Shown piece by piece: positions 53,563-62,069 of a DNA stretch of 64,000 bases. The notes under the pieces were generated by a model. That model saw only the letters and a program-made list of their open reading frames with translations, was not told the origin of the DNA and did not search any database. Source of the stretch: Candidatus Rifleibacteriota bacterium (lineage in GTDB: Bacteria > Muiribacteriota > Ozemobacteria > Ozemobacterales > Ozemobacteraceae); NCBI GenBank assembly GCA_015233155.1, contig JADFYG010000027.1, positions 1 through 64,000 on the forward strand, written 5' to 3'. Each line of letters begins with the position of its first letter. The first letter of the stretch is position 1. The translations under genes were made by a program, and so were the position numbers.

Positions 53563-54924
53563 ATGTGTTATGCCATTCCGGGGAAAATCATCGCCATCGA
53601 AGGACGACGAGTAACACTGGAATATTTCGGGGAGAAACGAGAGGCGATTCACGAATTGCCTGCCCTTGCCCTCGGGGACTACGTTTACGCGCAAGGCGGC
53701 TGGGTCATCGATCGTATAGATCCCGCTGAAGCCGCATCGATCCTGGAGTTTTGGAGAGAACAATTCTTTCAGTTGCAGGCTACTGATCTGCGTTTATCCC
53801 GATTGAGTTCTGAGAAAAGCGAAATAGATCGACACGTAGCCGTCGTTTTTGATCGTGCGATCGAAGAGCTTCCCTTACGCGATGAAGAGCTGCTTACCCT
53901 GCTTGAACTTAAAAGCGGGCACGAGCTGGATTACCTGTACAAAGTCGCGAACTTTCTGCGATACAAGCACCAGGGCAATTCATGCTGTATTCACGGCATC
54001 ATCGAATTTTCCAGCCATTGTTCAGGTAGTTGTCTGTACTGCGGCATCAGCACATGGAACCGTGAACTTCCCCGCTACCGACTGACCCGGGAAGAAATCC
54101 TGGAAGCCGTGCGCGAAGCGGTCGAAATATGGGGTTTTAAAGCTCTCGTGCTGCAATCGGGTGAAGACCCGGACAGACCGATCGATGAGCTTGCCGCAAT
54201 AATTACAGAGATCCGCGCCAGATGGCCACTTCTGATATTCATAAGTTGCGGCGAGGTCGGCATACCAGGCCTCCAACGCCTGTTCAATGCGGGAGCTCGC
54301 GGTCTTCTGATGAGGTTCGAAACCAGCAATCCGGAGTTATATGCGCGAATTCGCCCCGGGCGCATTCTTGAAAATCGCATGGAACAGCTGCGTGCGGCGC
54401 GAGATATGGGTTATCTGCTGATCACTGGCGGTCTGATAGGAATCCCCGGGCAAACTTCCCGCGACCTGCTTAACGATATACTTCTGGCGCGTTCCCTTCG
54501 CCCGGACATGTATTCCTTCGGGCCGTTGATTCCACACCCGGCCACTCCGCTTGCAAAGGCAGTATCTCCTTCTTCCGCTGAGGTTCGGAAGGTGCTTGCG
54601 GTTTGTCGTATTGCCGACCCCCGGGAGTCGCGTCTGGTGGTTACCACTGCGTTCGAAACTCTCGATGAAACGGCACGTGAACAGGGGCTGACATCCGGAG
54701 CAAACTCGGTAATGATGAATGTCACACCTGATGCTGTGCGTCCTTCATATGAATTATATCCCGATCGCGCTCACGCCCGCGAAAGCATTTCAGGGCAAAT
54801 CGACGTGACGCTCAACCTTCTTGGGAGGCTTGGTCGCGCTCCAACTGACCTGGGCACACGCGACTCGCGCATTCTCGGAAGCAGTGTGCCCGAAAGTTCC
54901 ACGAACGGCATACCCGACCAATAA
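53563..54924 (+). CDS. HypC domain fused to HydE-like radical SAM maturase
   Basis: 453 residues. Residues 1-75 are a HypC/HupF domain (MCYAIPGKI, with C2; GDYVYAQGGWVI). The equivalent of the conserved HypC histidine is Q44. From about 120 the protein is a HydE/BioB-type radical SAM TIM barrel: a [4Fe-4S] motif C153-x3-C157-x2-C160 (HCSGSCLYCGI), LQSGEDPD, and GLIGIPGQT. No C-terminal second cluster cysteines are seen. HypC carries Fe(CN)2CO for [NiFe] hydrogenase; HydE acts in [FeFe] H-cluster assembly. AAGGA precedes the start. hypA and hypB lie downstream. Confidence 0.88.
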   Translation: MCYAIPGKIIAIEGRRVTLEYFGEKREAIHELPALALGDYVYAQGGWVIDRIDPAEAASILEFWREQFFQLQATDLRLSRLSSEKSEIDRHVAVVFDRAIEELPLRDEELLTLLELKSGHELDYLYKVANFLRYKHQGNSCCIHGIIEFSSHCSGSCLYCGISTWNRELPRYRLTREEILEAVREAVEIWGFKALVLQSGEDPDRPIDELAAIITEIRARWPLLIFISCGEVGIPGLQRLFNAGARGLLMRFETSNPELYARIRPGRILENRMEQLRAARDMGYLLITGGLIGIPGQTSRDLLNDILLARSLRPDMYSFGPLIPHPATPLAKAVSPSSAEVRKVLAVCRIADPRESRLVVTTAFETLDETAREQGLTSGANSVMMNVTPDAVRPSYELYPDRAHARESISGQIDVTLNLLGRLGRAPTDLGTRDSRILGSSVPESSTNGIPDQ

Positions 54925-54969
54925 ATTACAACAATACGTATAAAGGCTAGTCATTGAAAAAATGAACGA

Positions 54970-55055
54970 TTTTTTCACCGCAGAGACGCAGAAACGCAGA
55001 GTAACAAGCTATAGTAAAAGTTCTCTGCGCCTCGGCGACTCTGCGGTTCATCTTT
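54970..55055. repeat. Dispersed ACCGCAGAGACGCAGA-type inverted repeat
   Basis: A left arm CACCGCAGAGACGCAGAAAC (54976 on, to 55001) pairs imperfectly with a right arm ending CTCTGCGGTT (55023-55049). This G/C-rich hairpin type is familiar as a scattered intergenic element in many environmental bacteria. It separates the HypC-HydE gene from hypA. Confidence 0.65.
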
Positions 55056-55093
55056 TTCGGTTTAGCTTTTATACTTATCATTGATAAATTAAA

Positions 55094-55459
55094 ATGCATG
55101 AAGCATCTATTGCTCATGGAATTCTGCGAGGTGCTCTGGCAGCTCTTCCCGACGGGAAAAAAATCACCCGTATTACTATAGTTGCTGGTGCTCAGGTATC
55201 AGTCGTTTTAGAAAGTCTCGACTTGTATTTTCAGGAATTGAGTCGCGGCAGCCTCGCGGAAGGAGCACTTCTGGACCTTCAGCAACGCGCCGGAAAGCTT
55301 GTATGCAAAAGCTGTGGTCAGATACATGAACATGTTCGCGGAACACCCGTTTCCATGATCTGCAAAACCTGTGGCGGAGCAAACCGACTTGATATAACAA
55401 ATGAGCTTTTTTTGGAATCCATGGAAGTAGAAGATTTGCAGGATGGAGGTGCAAAATGA
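55094..55459 (+). CDS. hypA: Hydrogenase maturation nickel metallochaperone HypA
   Basis: 121 residues. N-terminal MHEASIAHGIL supplies the Ni-binding H2. A zinc site of two CxxC pairs (CKSCGQIHEH, CKTCGGANR) is present. HypA hands nickel to the [NiFe] hydrogenase large subunit together with HypB. No clear ribosome site precedes the ATG. The hypB start overlaps its stop (ATGA). Confidence 0.95.
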   Translation: MHEASIAHGILRGALAALPDGKKITRITIVAGAQVSVVLESLDLYFQELSRGSLAEGALLDLQQRAGKLVCKSCGQIHEHVRGTPVSMICKTCGGANRLDITNELFLESMEVEDLQDGGAK

Positions 55460-56097
55460 ACATCAAAATCCGACAGGCGGTTCTGGCTCATAATGATGCT
55501 GAGGCGGCCGAAAACGCACGAATCTTTCATGATCGTGGATTTCGGGTTGTCAATGTCATGGCCTCGCCGGGAGCGGGAAAGACGAGTTTGATTCTGTGCT
55601 TGATCGATCATATTCCGGCGGGCCTGACTCCGCTTGTGATCGAAGGAGACTGCGCTTCCTCCGTTGATGCTGATCGCGTATCAGCCGCCGGCGTCGGCGT
55701 CGTTCAAATTAACACGGATGGCGGATGTCACCTCGAAGCCGGAATGGTACGCAAGGCATTTATTGACCTCTCAGGAAATGGCCCCGGAGTGGTATTCATC
55801 GAAAATATCGGCAATCTGATCTGTCCGGTGGAATATGATCTGGGCGAAGATATGCGTCTTGTTGTCGCAAGCGTTCCGGAAGGAGATGACAAGCCGTTGA
55901 AGTATCCGTATATTTTTGCCGCGGCTGACGTGATCGTTTTGAATAAGATAGACCTGGCCGAACATGTCGAATTCGATATAGCCAGTTTTCACGCCGGTGT
56001 TCGCGCGGTGAACGATCATGCGCAAATTTTTGAAGTTTCGTGCAAGAGTGGAGATGGGCTGAAGCCGCTGACCAAATGGCTGTTTTCGACCGACTGA
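55456..56097 (+). CDS. hypB: Hydrogenase nickel incorporation GTPase HypB
   Basis: 213 residues of the SIMIBI GTPase family: P-loop ASPGAGKTSL, metal-site region GGCHLEAGMV, IENIGNLICPVEYDLGED, and guanine motif LNKIDL. It lacks the N-terminal His-rich or CCxxC nickel store of some homologues. It drives nickel insertion with HypA. GGATGGAGG precedes the ATG. HypD, E and F and any hydrogenase subunits are not in this window. Confidence 0.95.
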   Translation: MNIKIRQAVLAHNDAEAAENARIFHDRGFRVVNVMASPGAGKTSLILCLIDHIPAGLTPLVIEGDCASSVDADRVSAAGVGVVQINTDGGCHLEAGMVRKAFIDLSGNGPGVVFIENIGNLICPVEYDLGEDMRLVVASVPEGDDKPLKYPYIFAAADVIVLNKIDLAEHVEFDIASFHAGVRAVNDHAQIFEVSCKSGDGLKPLTKWLFSTD

Positions 56098-56113
56098 TTA
56101 TTATCGGAAAGCG

Positions 56114-57493
56114 TCACTCCAGGGCATGTTTGAGGCGGTCATCCAGGGCGTCAAGATTCGTTTCGAAGGCACCGGCAAGCGCCTGATCCAGTGTGTTTTT
56201 ATGGGAAAGTGCGCTCAGCAAAGCCTGTATTGATGGCATCCCGCGGTCTTCTATCAACAGACTGACGATCAATAGAGACTGAGCATAGAGACGCTCGACG
56301 AGCTTGCGGGACACGGTTCCGGAAAACGGAGCGGCCATAAGTCGCAATGACACCGGGTTAGGAGCGGGAGGAGCGATGAGAATATCACGTGCTCTCGCCG
56401 GAAGAACTCCTTCCACATATTGGGCAAGCCCCTCATTGAGCCAGGTCGGGCAGTTCCCGCTCGAGAGAATATGTACCAGGTGATGACAATATTCATGAAA
56501 AACGGCTCCGCGAGCTTGCTCCGGGCGGGTAAGAGACGGCGAGATGGGAAGGCGTATTTTTCCGTCATATAAGCCGCCTGCCCACCCCGGCAGACTGCTG
56601 ACGCGTCTGAAATCGTCGTGTGAATAAACGATCACCTGCGATCGCTGCGATGGATAACAGCCGAGAAGATCACCAACTTTTGTGTAAGCGTCCTCAAATT
56701 GATCCAACAAATCCCTGACCCAGTCATGTGACACCGTTCCGGCGAAGGTAAGTGTGAAATGCATGCTGGATTCGCTTTCGAACTCTTTTTCGACGCGATC
56801 TTCGCGACCGATGCGACGAAGCATTGCCGATGCGGAAGCATAGCCGGGTTGTGCTTCCATGGCGCGCTGGAGGTAAAACCGCGCTTCGCCGGGGTTTCCC
56901 TGCTGATAATACAACCGCCCGAGACAAAAAAGTGCCTCGGGATGATTTGGCTCGACAGCCAGAATACGTTCCAGCAGATTGCGTGCCGACTCATCGTCTT
57001 CTATGCGGGAAAATGCGTTCGCAACCTTGAGGAGCGTTTGCGGATCTTTGGGACGTAACGCGAGGATGCCACGGGCCTCACGATCAACGCGTTCGACGTC
57101 GTGAATCATGACAAGTGCAGAGAGTAAATTAAGTCGAATTTCGAGATCTTCAGGTTTCTGTCCGCGTGCAGCCTCAAAGCTGGCTATGCCTTCCGCATAT
57201 TTTTCCTCGCGACAGAGCAGTACACCGTAGTTATTGTGGGCACTCGCGAGGTTTGCAAGGGCCGTATCGTCGGAAGGATCGGCAAGTCGGGCATGGGTAA
57301 ACGCATCGATCGCACCTTCCCATTCACCGTGTCTGGCCTTCATTACGCCGTCGCGATTGGAAATGCGCGCGTCGTCTTCGACCGAAGCCTGAACGGGGCA
57401 CGGTATCTGGAAAACAAGAAAGACGAAGAAAAATGCCGAGGCAAGATGCGCTGAAAAAACACGTGGTATTTGAAATGAAAAGCGCCTGCTCAA
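56114..57493 (-). CDS. TPR protein with peptidase MA-like metalloprotease domain
   Basis: About 460 residues. A signal/anchor segment (VFSAHLASAFFFVFLVF) is followed by about six TPRs (60-245) and a gluzincin-type domain: GAVFHEYCHHLVHIL with zinc His residues near 340 and the downstream acid in WLNEGLAQYVEG. It would act outside the cytoplasm. Only TTG/GTG-type starts are available: TTG 57493 (AAGG upstream) or TTG 57517, which overlaps the next gene. HEYCHH is a fair match to HExxH. Confidence 0.82.
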   Translation of the reverse strand: MSRRFSFQIPRVFSAHLASAFFFVFLVFQIPCPVQASVEDDARISNRDGVMKARHGEWEGAIDAFTHARLADPSDDTALANLASAHNNYGVLLCREEKYAEGIASFEAARGQKPEDLEIRLNLLSALVMIHDVERVDREARGILALRPKDPQTLLKVANAFSRIEDDESARNLLERILAVEPNHPEALFCLGRLYYQQGNPGEARFYLQRAMEAQPGYASASAMLRRIGREDRVEKEFESESSMHFTLTFAGTVSHDWVRDLLDQFEDAYTKVGDLLGCYPSQRSQVIVYSHDDFRRVSSLPGWAGGLYDGKIRLPISPSLTRPEQARGAVFHEYCHHLVHILSSGNCPTWLNEGLAQYVEGVLPARARDILIAPPAPNPVSLRLMAAPFSGTVSRKLVERLYAQSLLIVSLLIEDRGMPSIQALLSALSHKNTLDQALAGAFETNLDALDDRLKHALE

Positions 57494-57500
57494 GGTGAAT

Positions 57501-57833
57501 TCAGGCCTTGATATCAAGTTTTACACCGCGAAAGCCGTCGGGATCAGGCAAATCAGGAGCCGCCGCTTTTTTATCATCGTCAGTTTTTTTTTCCCGGGCT
57601 TTTTGCTCGGCTTCCCGACGCTTTTTCTCAGCCTCTTCGTCCTGGTTTTTAATCAATTTGCCCTCGGCATCCTTCGGCTGCTGGACGGTTTCGACCTGCT
57701 GCTGGGCTTTTGCCTGGTTTTGGACAATCAGTTGAGCAGGTCCCTGTTCAGCCGTCTTCTGCATTTCACGAAGACGGCTTGCGTCGTTGTTGGCGACGAT
57801 CTTGGTCATGTGTTCTATCGGTTTGATAGGCAT
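57501..57833 (-). CDS. Small charged protein, unknown
   Basis: 110 residues, almost entirely helical and Gln/Lys/Glu/Ala-rich (EEAEKKRREAEQKAREKKTD). No signal peptide or domain is recognised. AAAGGAA lies upstream of the ATG. It is followed directly by the TPR metallopeptidase and is probably co-transcribed with it. Confidence 0.65.
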   Translation of the reverse strand: MPIKPIEHMTKIVANNDASRLREMQKTAEQGPAQLIVQNQAKAQQQVETVQQPKDAEGKLIKNQDEEAEKKRREAEQKAREKKTDDDKKAAAPDLPDPDGFRGVKLDIKA

Positions 57834-57906
57834 AAGATAAATATATTCCTTTCTCTAATCGACACAAGCGCTAATAATAATGAACCATGGGAATATGTGG
57901 TAAATA

Positions 57907-57936
57907 TTGCGCTGTGTGAAATATTGGAGTTATAAT
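57907..57936 (+). promoter_or_regulatory. Candidate promoter for the ABC operon
   Basis: A consensus -10 TATAAT at 57931-57936 lies 18 bp after a weak -35 (TTGCGC, 57907-57912). Transcription would start near 57943, just before the AAGGAGGG ribosome site at 57951. Confidence 0.4.
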
Positions 57937-57965
57937 TTTCCAATCCAGTTAAGGAGGGCAACCGC

Positions 57966-58940
57966 ATGTCTGAACCCTCTATTCAAACCACCGACCTATC
58001 CAAGTCCATCGGTTGGTGGAAACCTCAGATTCTGGTAGACAAGCTTAATCTGACTGTTGGCGCCGGACAGGTATTTGGCCTGCTTGGCCCAAATGGTGCC
58101 GGTAAAACAACAACCTTCAAAATGCTGCTGGGCCTGGCCCGCATCTCTTCGGGCGGGGCTTTCCTGTTCGGGCGCCCGGTTCCGGCTCCAGCCTCCCGCC
58201 AGCAGGTTGGCTTCCTTCCCGAGGTTGTGAATCATCCGGATATTCTCACCCCTCGCGAATATCTGGGGTTCCACGGACGCCTTATGGAAGTTGCCGACCT
58301 CAATAACCGCATAACCCAACTTCTGCGGGATTTCGCCGTGGAGGATGCCGCTGATCGCCCGCTGGGTCAATGTTCCAAAGGTATGCGTCAGCGGGTTGAT
58401 CTGGCACGGGTTCTGCTGGCCGAGGCGCGCCTGATACTGCTCGACGAGCCGGTCAGCGGACTCGACCCCCTGGGTCAACATCTTCTGAAGGAACTCATTC
58501 TCCGGCTGAAAGGTCAGGGCATCAGTATTCTGCTCACAAGCCACGCGGTCGGAATGCTGGCCGAGGTCTGTGACGCCGTCGGAATCCTGCACCGCGGACA
58601 GATGGCCGTTCAAGGGCCGTTAACGCAACTGCTGGCCGCCGTAAAAACAAAGATCCGTTTTCGACGGCCATCTGAAGCTGTAACGATTCAGGCTCCGACA
58701 AATGTCACAGTCACATGTACCGAAGCCAGGGAGGTCGAATGGGTCGCTCCTTCCGGACCTGAGGTCCCCGCTGCCGTGGCGACAATAGTCCGCGCCGGTG
58801 GCGAAATTCTTGAAGTGGTTCCGCTGGCAGAGACATTATTACAGCTTTTTTCCAGGGTCATTCACGAACGTGAAGGGCCACATAAAGAGTCACGCGGGGC
58901 TCCCCATGATGGGGCGTCCGGTTCCGGAGGTGTCCAATGA
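57966..58940 (+). CDS. ABC transporter ATP-binding protein
   Basis: 324 residues. Walker A GPNGAGKTT near 40-48, signature GQCSKGMRQRVDLARVL, Walker B LILLDEPVSGLDP, and the H-loop SHAV. A C-terminal extension (about 225-324) has two small beta-rich stretches, as in NosF/GldA-like ATPases. Strong AAGGAGGG precedes the ATG. The permease gene overlaps its stop by 4 bp. An exporter is most likely. Confidence 0.95.
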   Translation: MSEPSIQTTDLSKSIGWWKPQILVDKLNLTVGAGQVFGLLGPNGAGKTTTFKMLLGLARISSGGAFLFGRPVPAPASRQQVGFLPEVVNHPDILTPREYLGFHGRLMEVADLNNRITQLLRDFAVEDAADRPLGQCSKGMRQRVDLARVLLAEARLILLDEPVSGLDPLGQHLLKELILRLKGQGISILLTSHAVGMLAEVCDAVGILHRGQMAVQGPLTQLLAAVKTKIRFRRPSEAVTIQAPTNVTVTCTEAREVEWVAPSGPEVPAAVATIVRAGGEILEVVPLAETLLQLFSRVIHEREGPHKESRGAPHDGASGSGGVQ

Positions 58941-59710
58941 TTCGCCGTATCTGGCTTATCGGCTGGGAAGCCTTCCTCGACGTGGCCCGGCACAAGATGC
59001 TGTCGGTCCATCTGATCTTCGTCCTGATCGCGGTCGGGCTGTTTAACCTGTTCGGCCACTTCTCGACCTCGCCAACCCTGGAATATCGAATGATCCAGGA
59101 CGTAGGTATATCGGTTATCTCCATGTTCGGAACGCTCCTCACACTGTTTATCGGCGCCGCCACCCTCAGGGAAGACCTCAATCGCAAGACCGCCTACACA
59201 GTTCTGACCCTTCCACTGCCGCGCTGGGAATTCTATCTGGGCAAACTCCTTGGAACCCTGATGGCGGTAATCACCAATATCGCCCTCATGATCATTATTT
59301 TCGCCGGACTCCTCTACATCAAGTTTGGCACTGTCTGGACCGCATTCTTCTGGATCATCCTTTTCATGACAATGGAGTTCGCGATCATCAGCTCTCTGGT
59401 TTTGCTGTTTTCCCTGTCCGATTCGACGGTGCTGTGTTTTTCCTTCACCCTCTTCCTGGTTATCATGGGAAACCTTGTGGATTATATCCACCATCTGGTC
59501 GAAGAAGCCGGCATTCCCTTGTTGGCTTGGCTTAACGATGCCATCTTCGTGGTTATCCCCAATTTCACATACTTCAACATCAAAGCCCGCATTCTGAAGG
59601 AGTTCGCCATCTCCTGGAAGATGATCGGCTGGGGTCTTGGCTACGCCTCGATTTACGTGCTCTGCACCGTGGCCGTGGGAATATTCATCATGGAGAGAAG
59701 CGACCTGTGA
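58937..59710 (+). CDS. ABC-2 type permease
   Basis: 257 residues with six helices (LIFVLIAVGLFNLFG, FGTLLTLFIGAATL, MAVITNIALMIIIFAG, FTLFLVIMGNLV and a C-terminal VLCTVAVGIFIM). It resembles NosY/ABC-2 exporters. It couples translationally with the ATPase before it and with the TPR gene after it (GTG overlapping the stop). Confidence 0.9.
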   Translation: MIRRIWLIGWEAFLDVARHKMLSVHLIFVLIAVGLFNLFGHFSTSPTLEYRMIQDVGISVISMFGTLLTLFIGAATLREDLNRKTAYTVLTLPLPRWEFYLGKLLGTLMAVITNIALMIIIFAGLLYIKFGTVWTAFFWIILFMTMEFAIISSLVLLFSLSDSTVLCFSFTLFLVIMGNLVDYIHHLVEEAGIPLLAWLNDAIFVVIPNFTYFNIKARILKEFAISWKMIGWGLGYASIYVLCTVAVGIFIMERSDL

Positions 59711-60615
59711 TAAACATGCAAACTCTGGGAAGATGGGTAATCTCCCTGCTTTTGCTGGCGGCCCTGCTCCTGACCCGCCATGAACTTCGCGATGTTTATC
59801 ACCGGGAGGGCAAGCCAGTTCAGATGGGCGACACCATGGCAATGATGGTGTCAGATACCGGGGAGGCAAAGCCGCCTGTGAGTGGCATCAGCAGCGGCAC
59901 TCAGCCCCCGGATATCCCCGCCCGCGACAAAACCGGTTCAGCCTCACGGGATCTCAGCGAAGCCCTCGGAGAGGTGCTCGACACTGAGCATGGTCCCGGG
60001 TTCGATCGCGACGAGGACCACGAAGTCGGTGGGGACGGACACGCCCACGAAGAACCTTCGCAGGGGATTTCCCACGGAATGGTTCTGCTTCTCAAATATC
60101 TCGGACTGCAGGAGTTAGCGGCAAATCTGCTCTGGATCCAGATGGATGCCGACTCTCATCATGAGCTGTGGCACCGCGTGGAGTTCGCCCTGCAACTGAT
60201 TCCCACCATCGATCCGCACTTCGTCGAGGCCTACCTGCTGCATTCCTTCCTGATGGAACAGCAGGGACATTTCAAGGAGTCCATGGAAATCCTGCAAAAG
60301 GGCTTGCGCAACAATCCGTATCGCAGCGACATATGGGTCCAGATCGGGGTGTTGAACTTCAACATGAAACATCGTCATGGCCCGGATCGCGATCTGGAAA
60401 AGGCGCTTACGGCCTTTACTCAGGTTATCCGGATGTCCGACTGCCCATCATATATTTTCCGCTTTCGGGCCATCGTCCTGGTCGCCCTGCATCGCCGGGA
60501 AGATGCCATCGCCTACCTGGAAGATCTCGACAAACAACCCAGTCGATCTGATTCAGAGCGTCAGCAGGATGCACAGCTTATTAAGCGAATAAAGGCCGGG
60601 GAAAACTGGGAGTAA
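59707..60615 (+). CDS. Membrane-anchored TPR protein of the ABC operon
   Basis: 302 residues. An N-terminal helix (WVISLLLLAALLLT) anchors an extracytoplasmic protein with a His/Asp/Glu-rich linker (about 95-125; DRDEDHEVGGDGHAHEEP) and then TPR-like repeats (LQLIPTIDPHFVEAYLLHSF, LRNNPYRSDIWVQIGVLNFN). The acidic-histidine stretch could bind metal. It likely assists the ABC transporter. The GTG at 59707 overlaps the permease stop. Confidence 0.8.
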   Translation: MINMQTLGRWVISLLLLAALLLTRHELRDVYHREGKPVQMGDTMAMMVSDTGEAKPPVSGISSGTQPPDIPARDKTGSASRDLSEALGEVLDTEHGPGFDRDEDHEVGGDGHAHEEPSQGISHGMVLLLKYLGLQELAANLLWIQMDADSHHELWHRVEFALQLIPTIDPHFVEAYLLHSFLMEQQGHFKESMEILQKGLRNNPYRSDIWVQIGVLNFNMKHRHGPDRDLEKALTAFTQVIRMSDCPSYIFRFRAIVLVALHRREDAIAYLEDLDKQPSRSDSERQQDAQLIKRIKAGENWE

Positions 60616-60644
60616 CAAGCTACTAATACCAATCCATGAAAACG

Positions 60645-60671
60645 TATGGGCGATCCGGTGGATCGCCCATA
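60645..60671. terminator. 12-bp hairpin between convergent genes
   Basis: TATGGGCGATCC pairs perfectly with GGATCGCCCATA around loop GGT. It lies between the ABC operon and the convergent DUF4105-like gene. On the - strand it is followed by TTTT, so it is better as a terminator for that gene, though it can act both ways. Confidence 0.65.
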
Positions 60672-60734
60672 GTGCAAAAAATTTGTGATTTGATATCAGG
60701 TCACCAGACTGAGTCGTGCATTGATTGAATTAGA

Positions 60735-61829
60735 TTATTTTGTCGAAATATCCGTGGTGAAATGTGTCGGGTCTACTACCGGTAGAGCCTCGCCAAGAAG
60801 CCCTAAGCTGGTAAGTTTTTTTACGACGAGAACGGGCATGGTGGCCCGGAAGTTGTAAACCATGCCAGGAATCGTCCACAGCTTGATCTGACGCTCCGCA
60901 GGCAACACCTTATTAAGAAGCATAACCAGATTATTCGTGCAGTTGTTGCGTGTAGTGTGATAATACTCGCCCTGGCGATTTACGCCTGCCTGAATAACCA
61001 TTTCACGAACCAACTGAACCTTCTGTTCCTGGCTGAGCTTAACCGGATACAGATAGAGTGAAGTATCTTTATTAAGGTTGAATTTCACATTGAGTGTTGC
61101 ATAATTCGCCCAGGTTACAAGGTTCCAGACAATATCAAAATTCTTTTTCATACATTTGATAAGACCGTAACTCTGACCGACCTTCTTATATGCTTCAATG
61201 CTCACGGCGAGGGCCTGGGCTTCTTTTCCGGTTGTGGTAACGAAGCCGCCGGATTTGAACGTGCAAACAAGCATGCTGTGTCCGGCAACGAATTTCGGGA
61301 AAAACGGTTTGAGCGTGAAATATACGTTTTCGACGAGCTCCGGCTTAATCACTGCGGTTTCCCACTCGTGTTTTGCCAGTAACGTTGAGGTCGCTGGATC
61401 CTGGCAAATCGACCATCGAACGTCTTTCACCTTGAAAGAATCAGGCGTTGTTTCCAAAATGGTCACCGGACGCTGATAATAGGCATGTTCCTCGGGCAAA
61501 ATCGGGTTTTCCGGGGCCGGGCAATCAACAATTTTCTCGACCTTGATAGTATCGATCTCATCACCACGATGAGCCTTCCCGTCTATCTTGACCCGGTGCT
61601 CGAGGAGACTGTCGGCATTCTTGGCATCTATGATCAATGAGAAGACACGACCGTCTTCCGTGGTCAGAACGTATACGCCTTCGGTCTTTTCGATGAAGCC
61701 TTCAAGGGTATAACTGACTCCGTAGGGCTCTGCGTATGCTTTTGAGGTCACGGAGGCCTGCAGATTGAAACAGATAATTCCGAAAACCATCAGGGTTTTG
61801 AACCAACTTTTCATCGTATATTTCTTCAT
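60735..61829 (-). CDS. DUF4105/Lnb_N-like secreted protein
   Basis: 364 residues with a signal peptide (SWFKTLMVFGIICFNLQASV). An N-terminal OB-like region (VSYTLEGFIEKTEGVYVLTT) precedes a domain resembling Lnb_N/DUF4105: a histidine in GHSMLVCTF and a cysteine in YYHTTRNNCTNNLV near residue 296. In related proteins that Cys/His arrangement suggests a cysteine-dependent hydrolase or transferase. Exact function unknown. GGGAAAG precedes the ATG. Confidence 0.65.
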   Translation of the reverse strand: MKKYTMKSWFKTLMVFGIICFNLQASVTSKAYAEPYGVSYTLEGFIEKTEGVYVLTTEDGRVFSLIIDAKNADSLLEHRVKIDGKAHRGDEIDTIKVEKIVDCPAPENPILPEEHAYYQRPVTILETTPDSFKVKDVRWSICQDPATSTLLAKHEWETAVIKPELVENVYFTLKPFFPKFVAGHSMLVCTFKSGGFVTTTGKEAQALAVSIEAYKKVGQSYGLIKCMKKNFDIVWNLVTWANYATLNVKFNLNKDTSLYLYPVKLSQEQKVQLVREMVIQAGVNRQGEYYHTTRNNCTNNLVMLLNKVLPAERQIKLWTIPGMVYNFRATMPVLVVKKLTSLGLLGEALPVVDPTHFTTDISTK

Positions 61830-62069
61830 GATCTTTCCCTTCTCATTACTATCGCCTTATCGCTTAACCCAATTGTCCGTTGTCGGCATTTTTCACCAGC
61901 TGATTGTGACAATTCTCTGATGATTGTACTGATAATCCCGGATTTAGGCAAGAACCGTCGGCGGTATCCCAGGGTCATTTAATTCTCGACAGGTCAAACC
62001 AAGGTCTTATTGTTCCGGTTAATTTAGGCCACCCCCCGAACCTCACGGGAATGGTAAAATGCAGACATC

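Noticed and set aside
58862..59869. 335-codon frame antisense to the ABC permease region
   Set aside because: It is a shadow of two well-supported coupled genes, has low-complexity composition and no recognisable domain.
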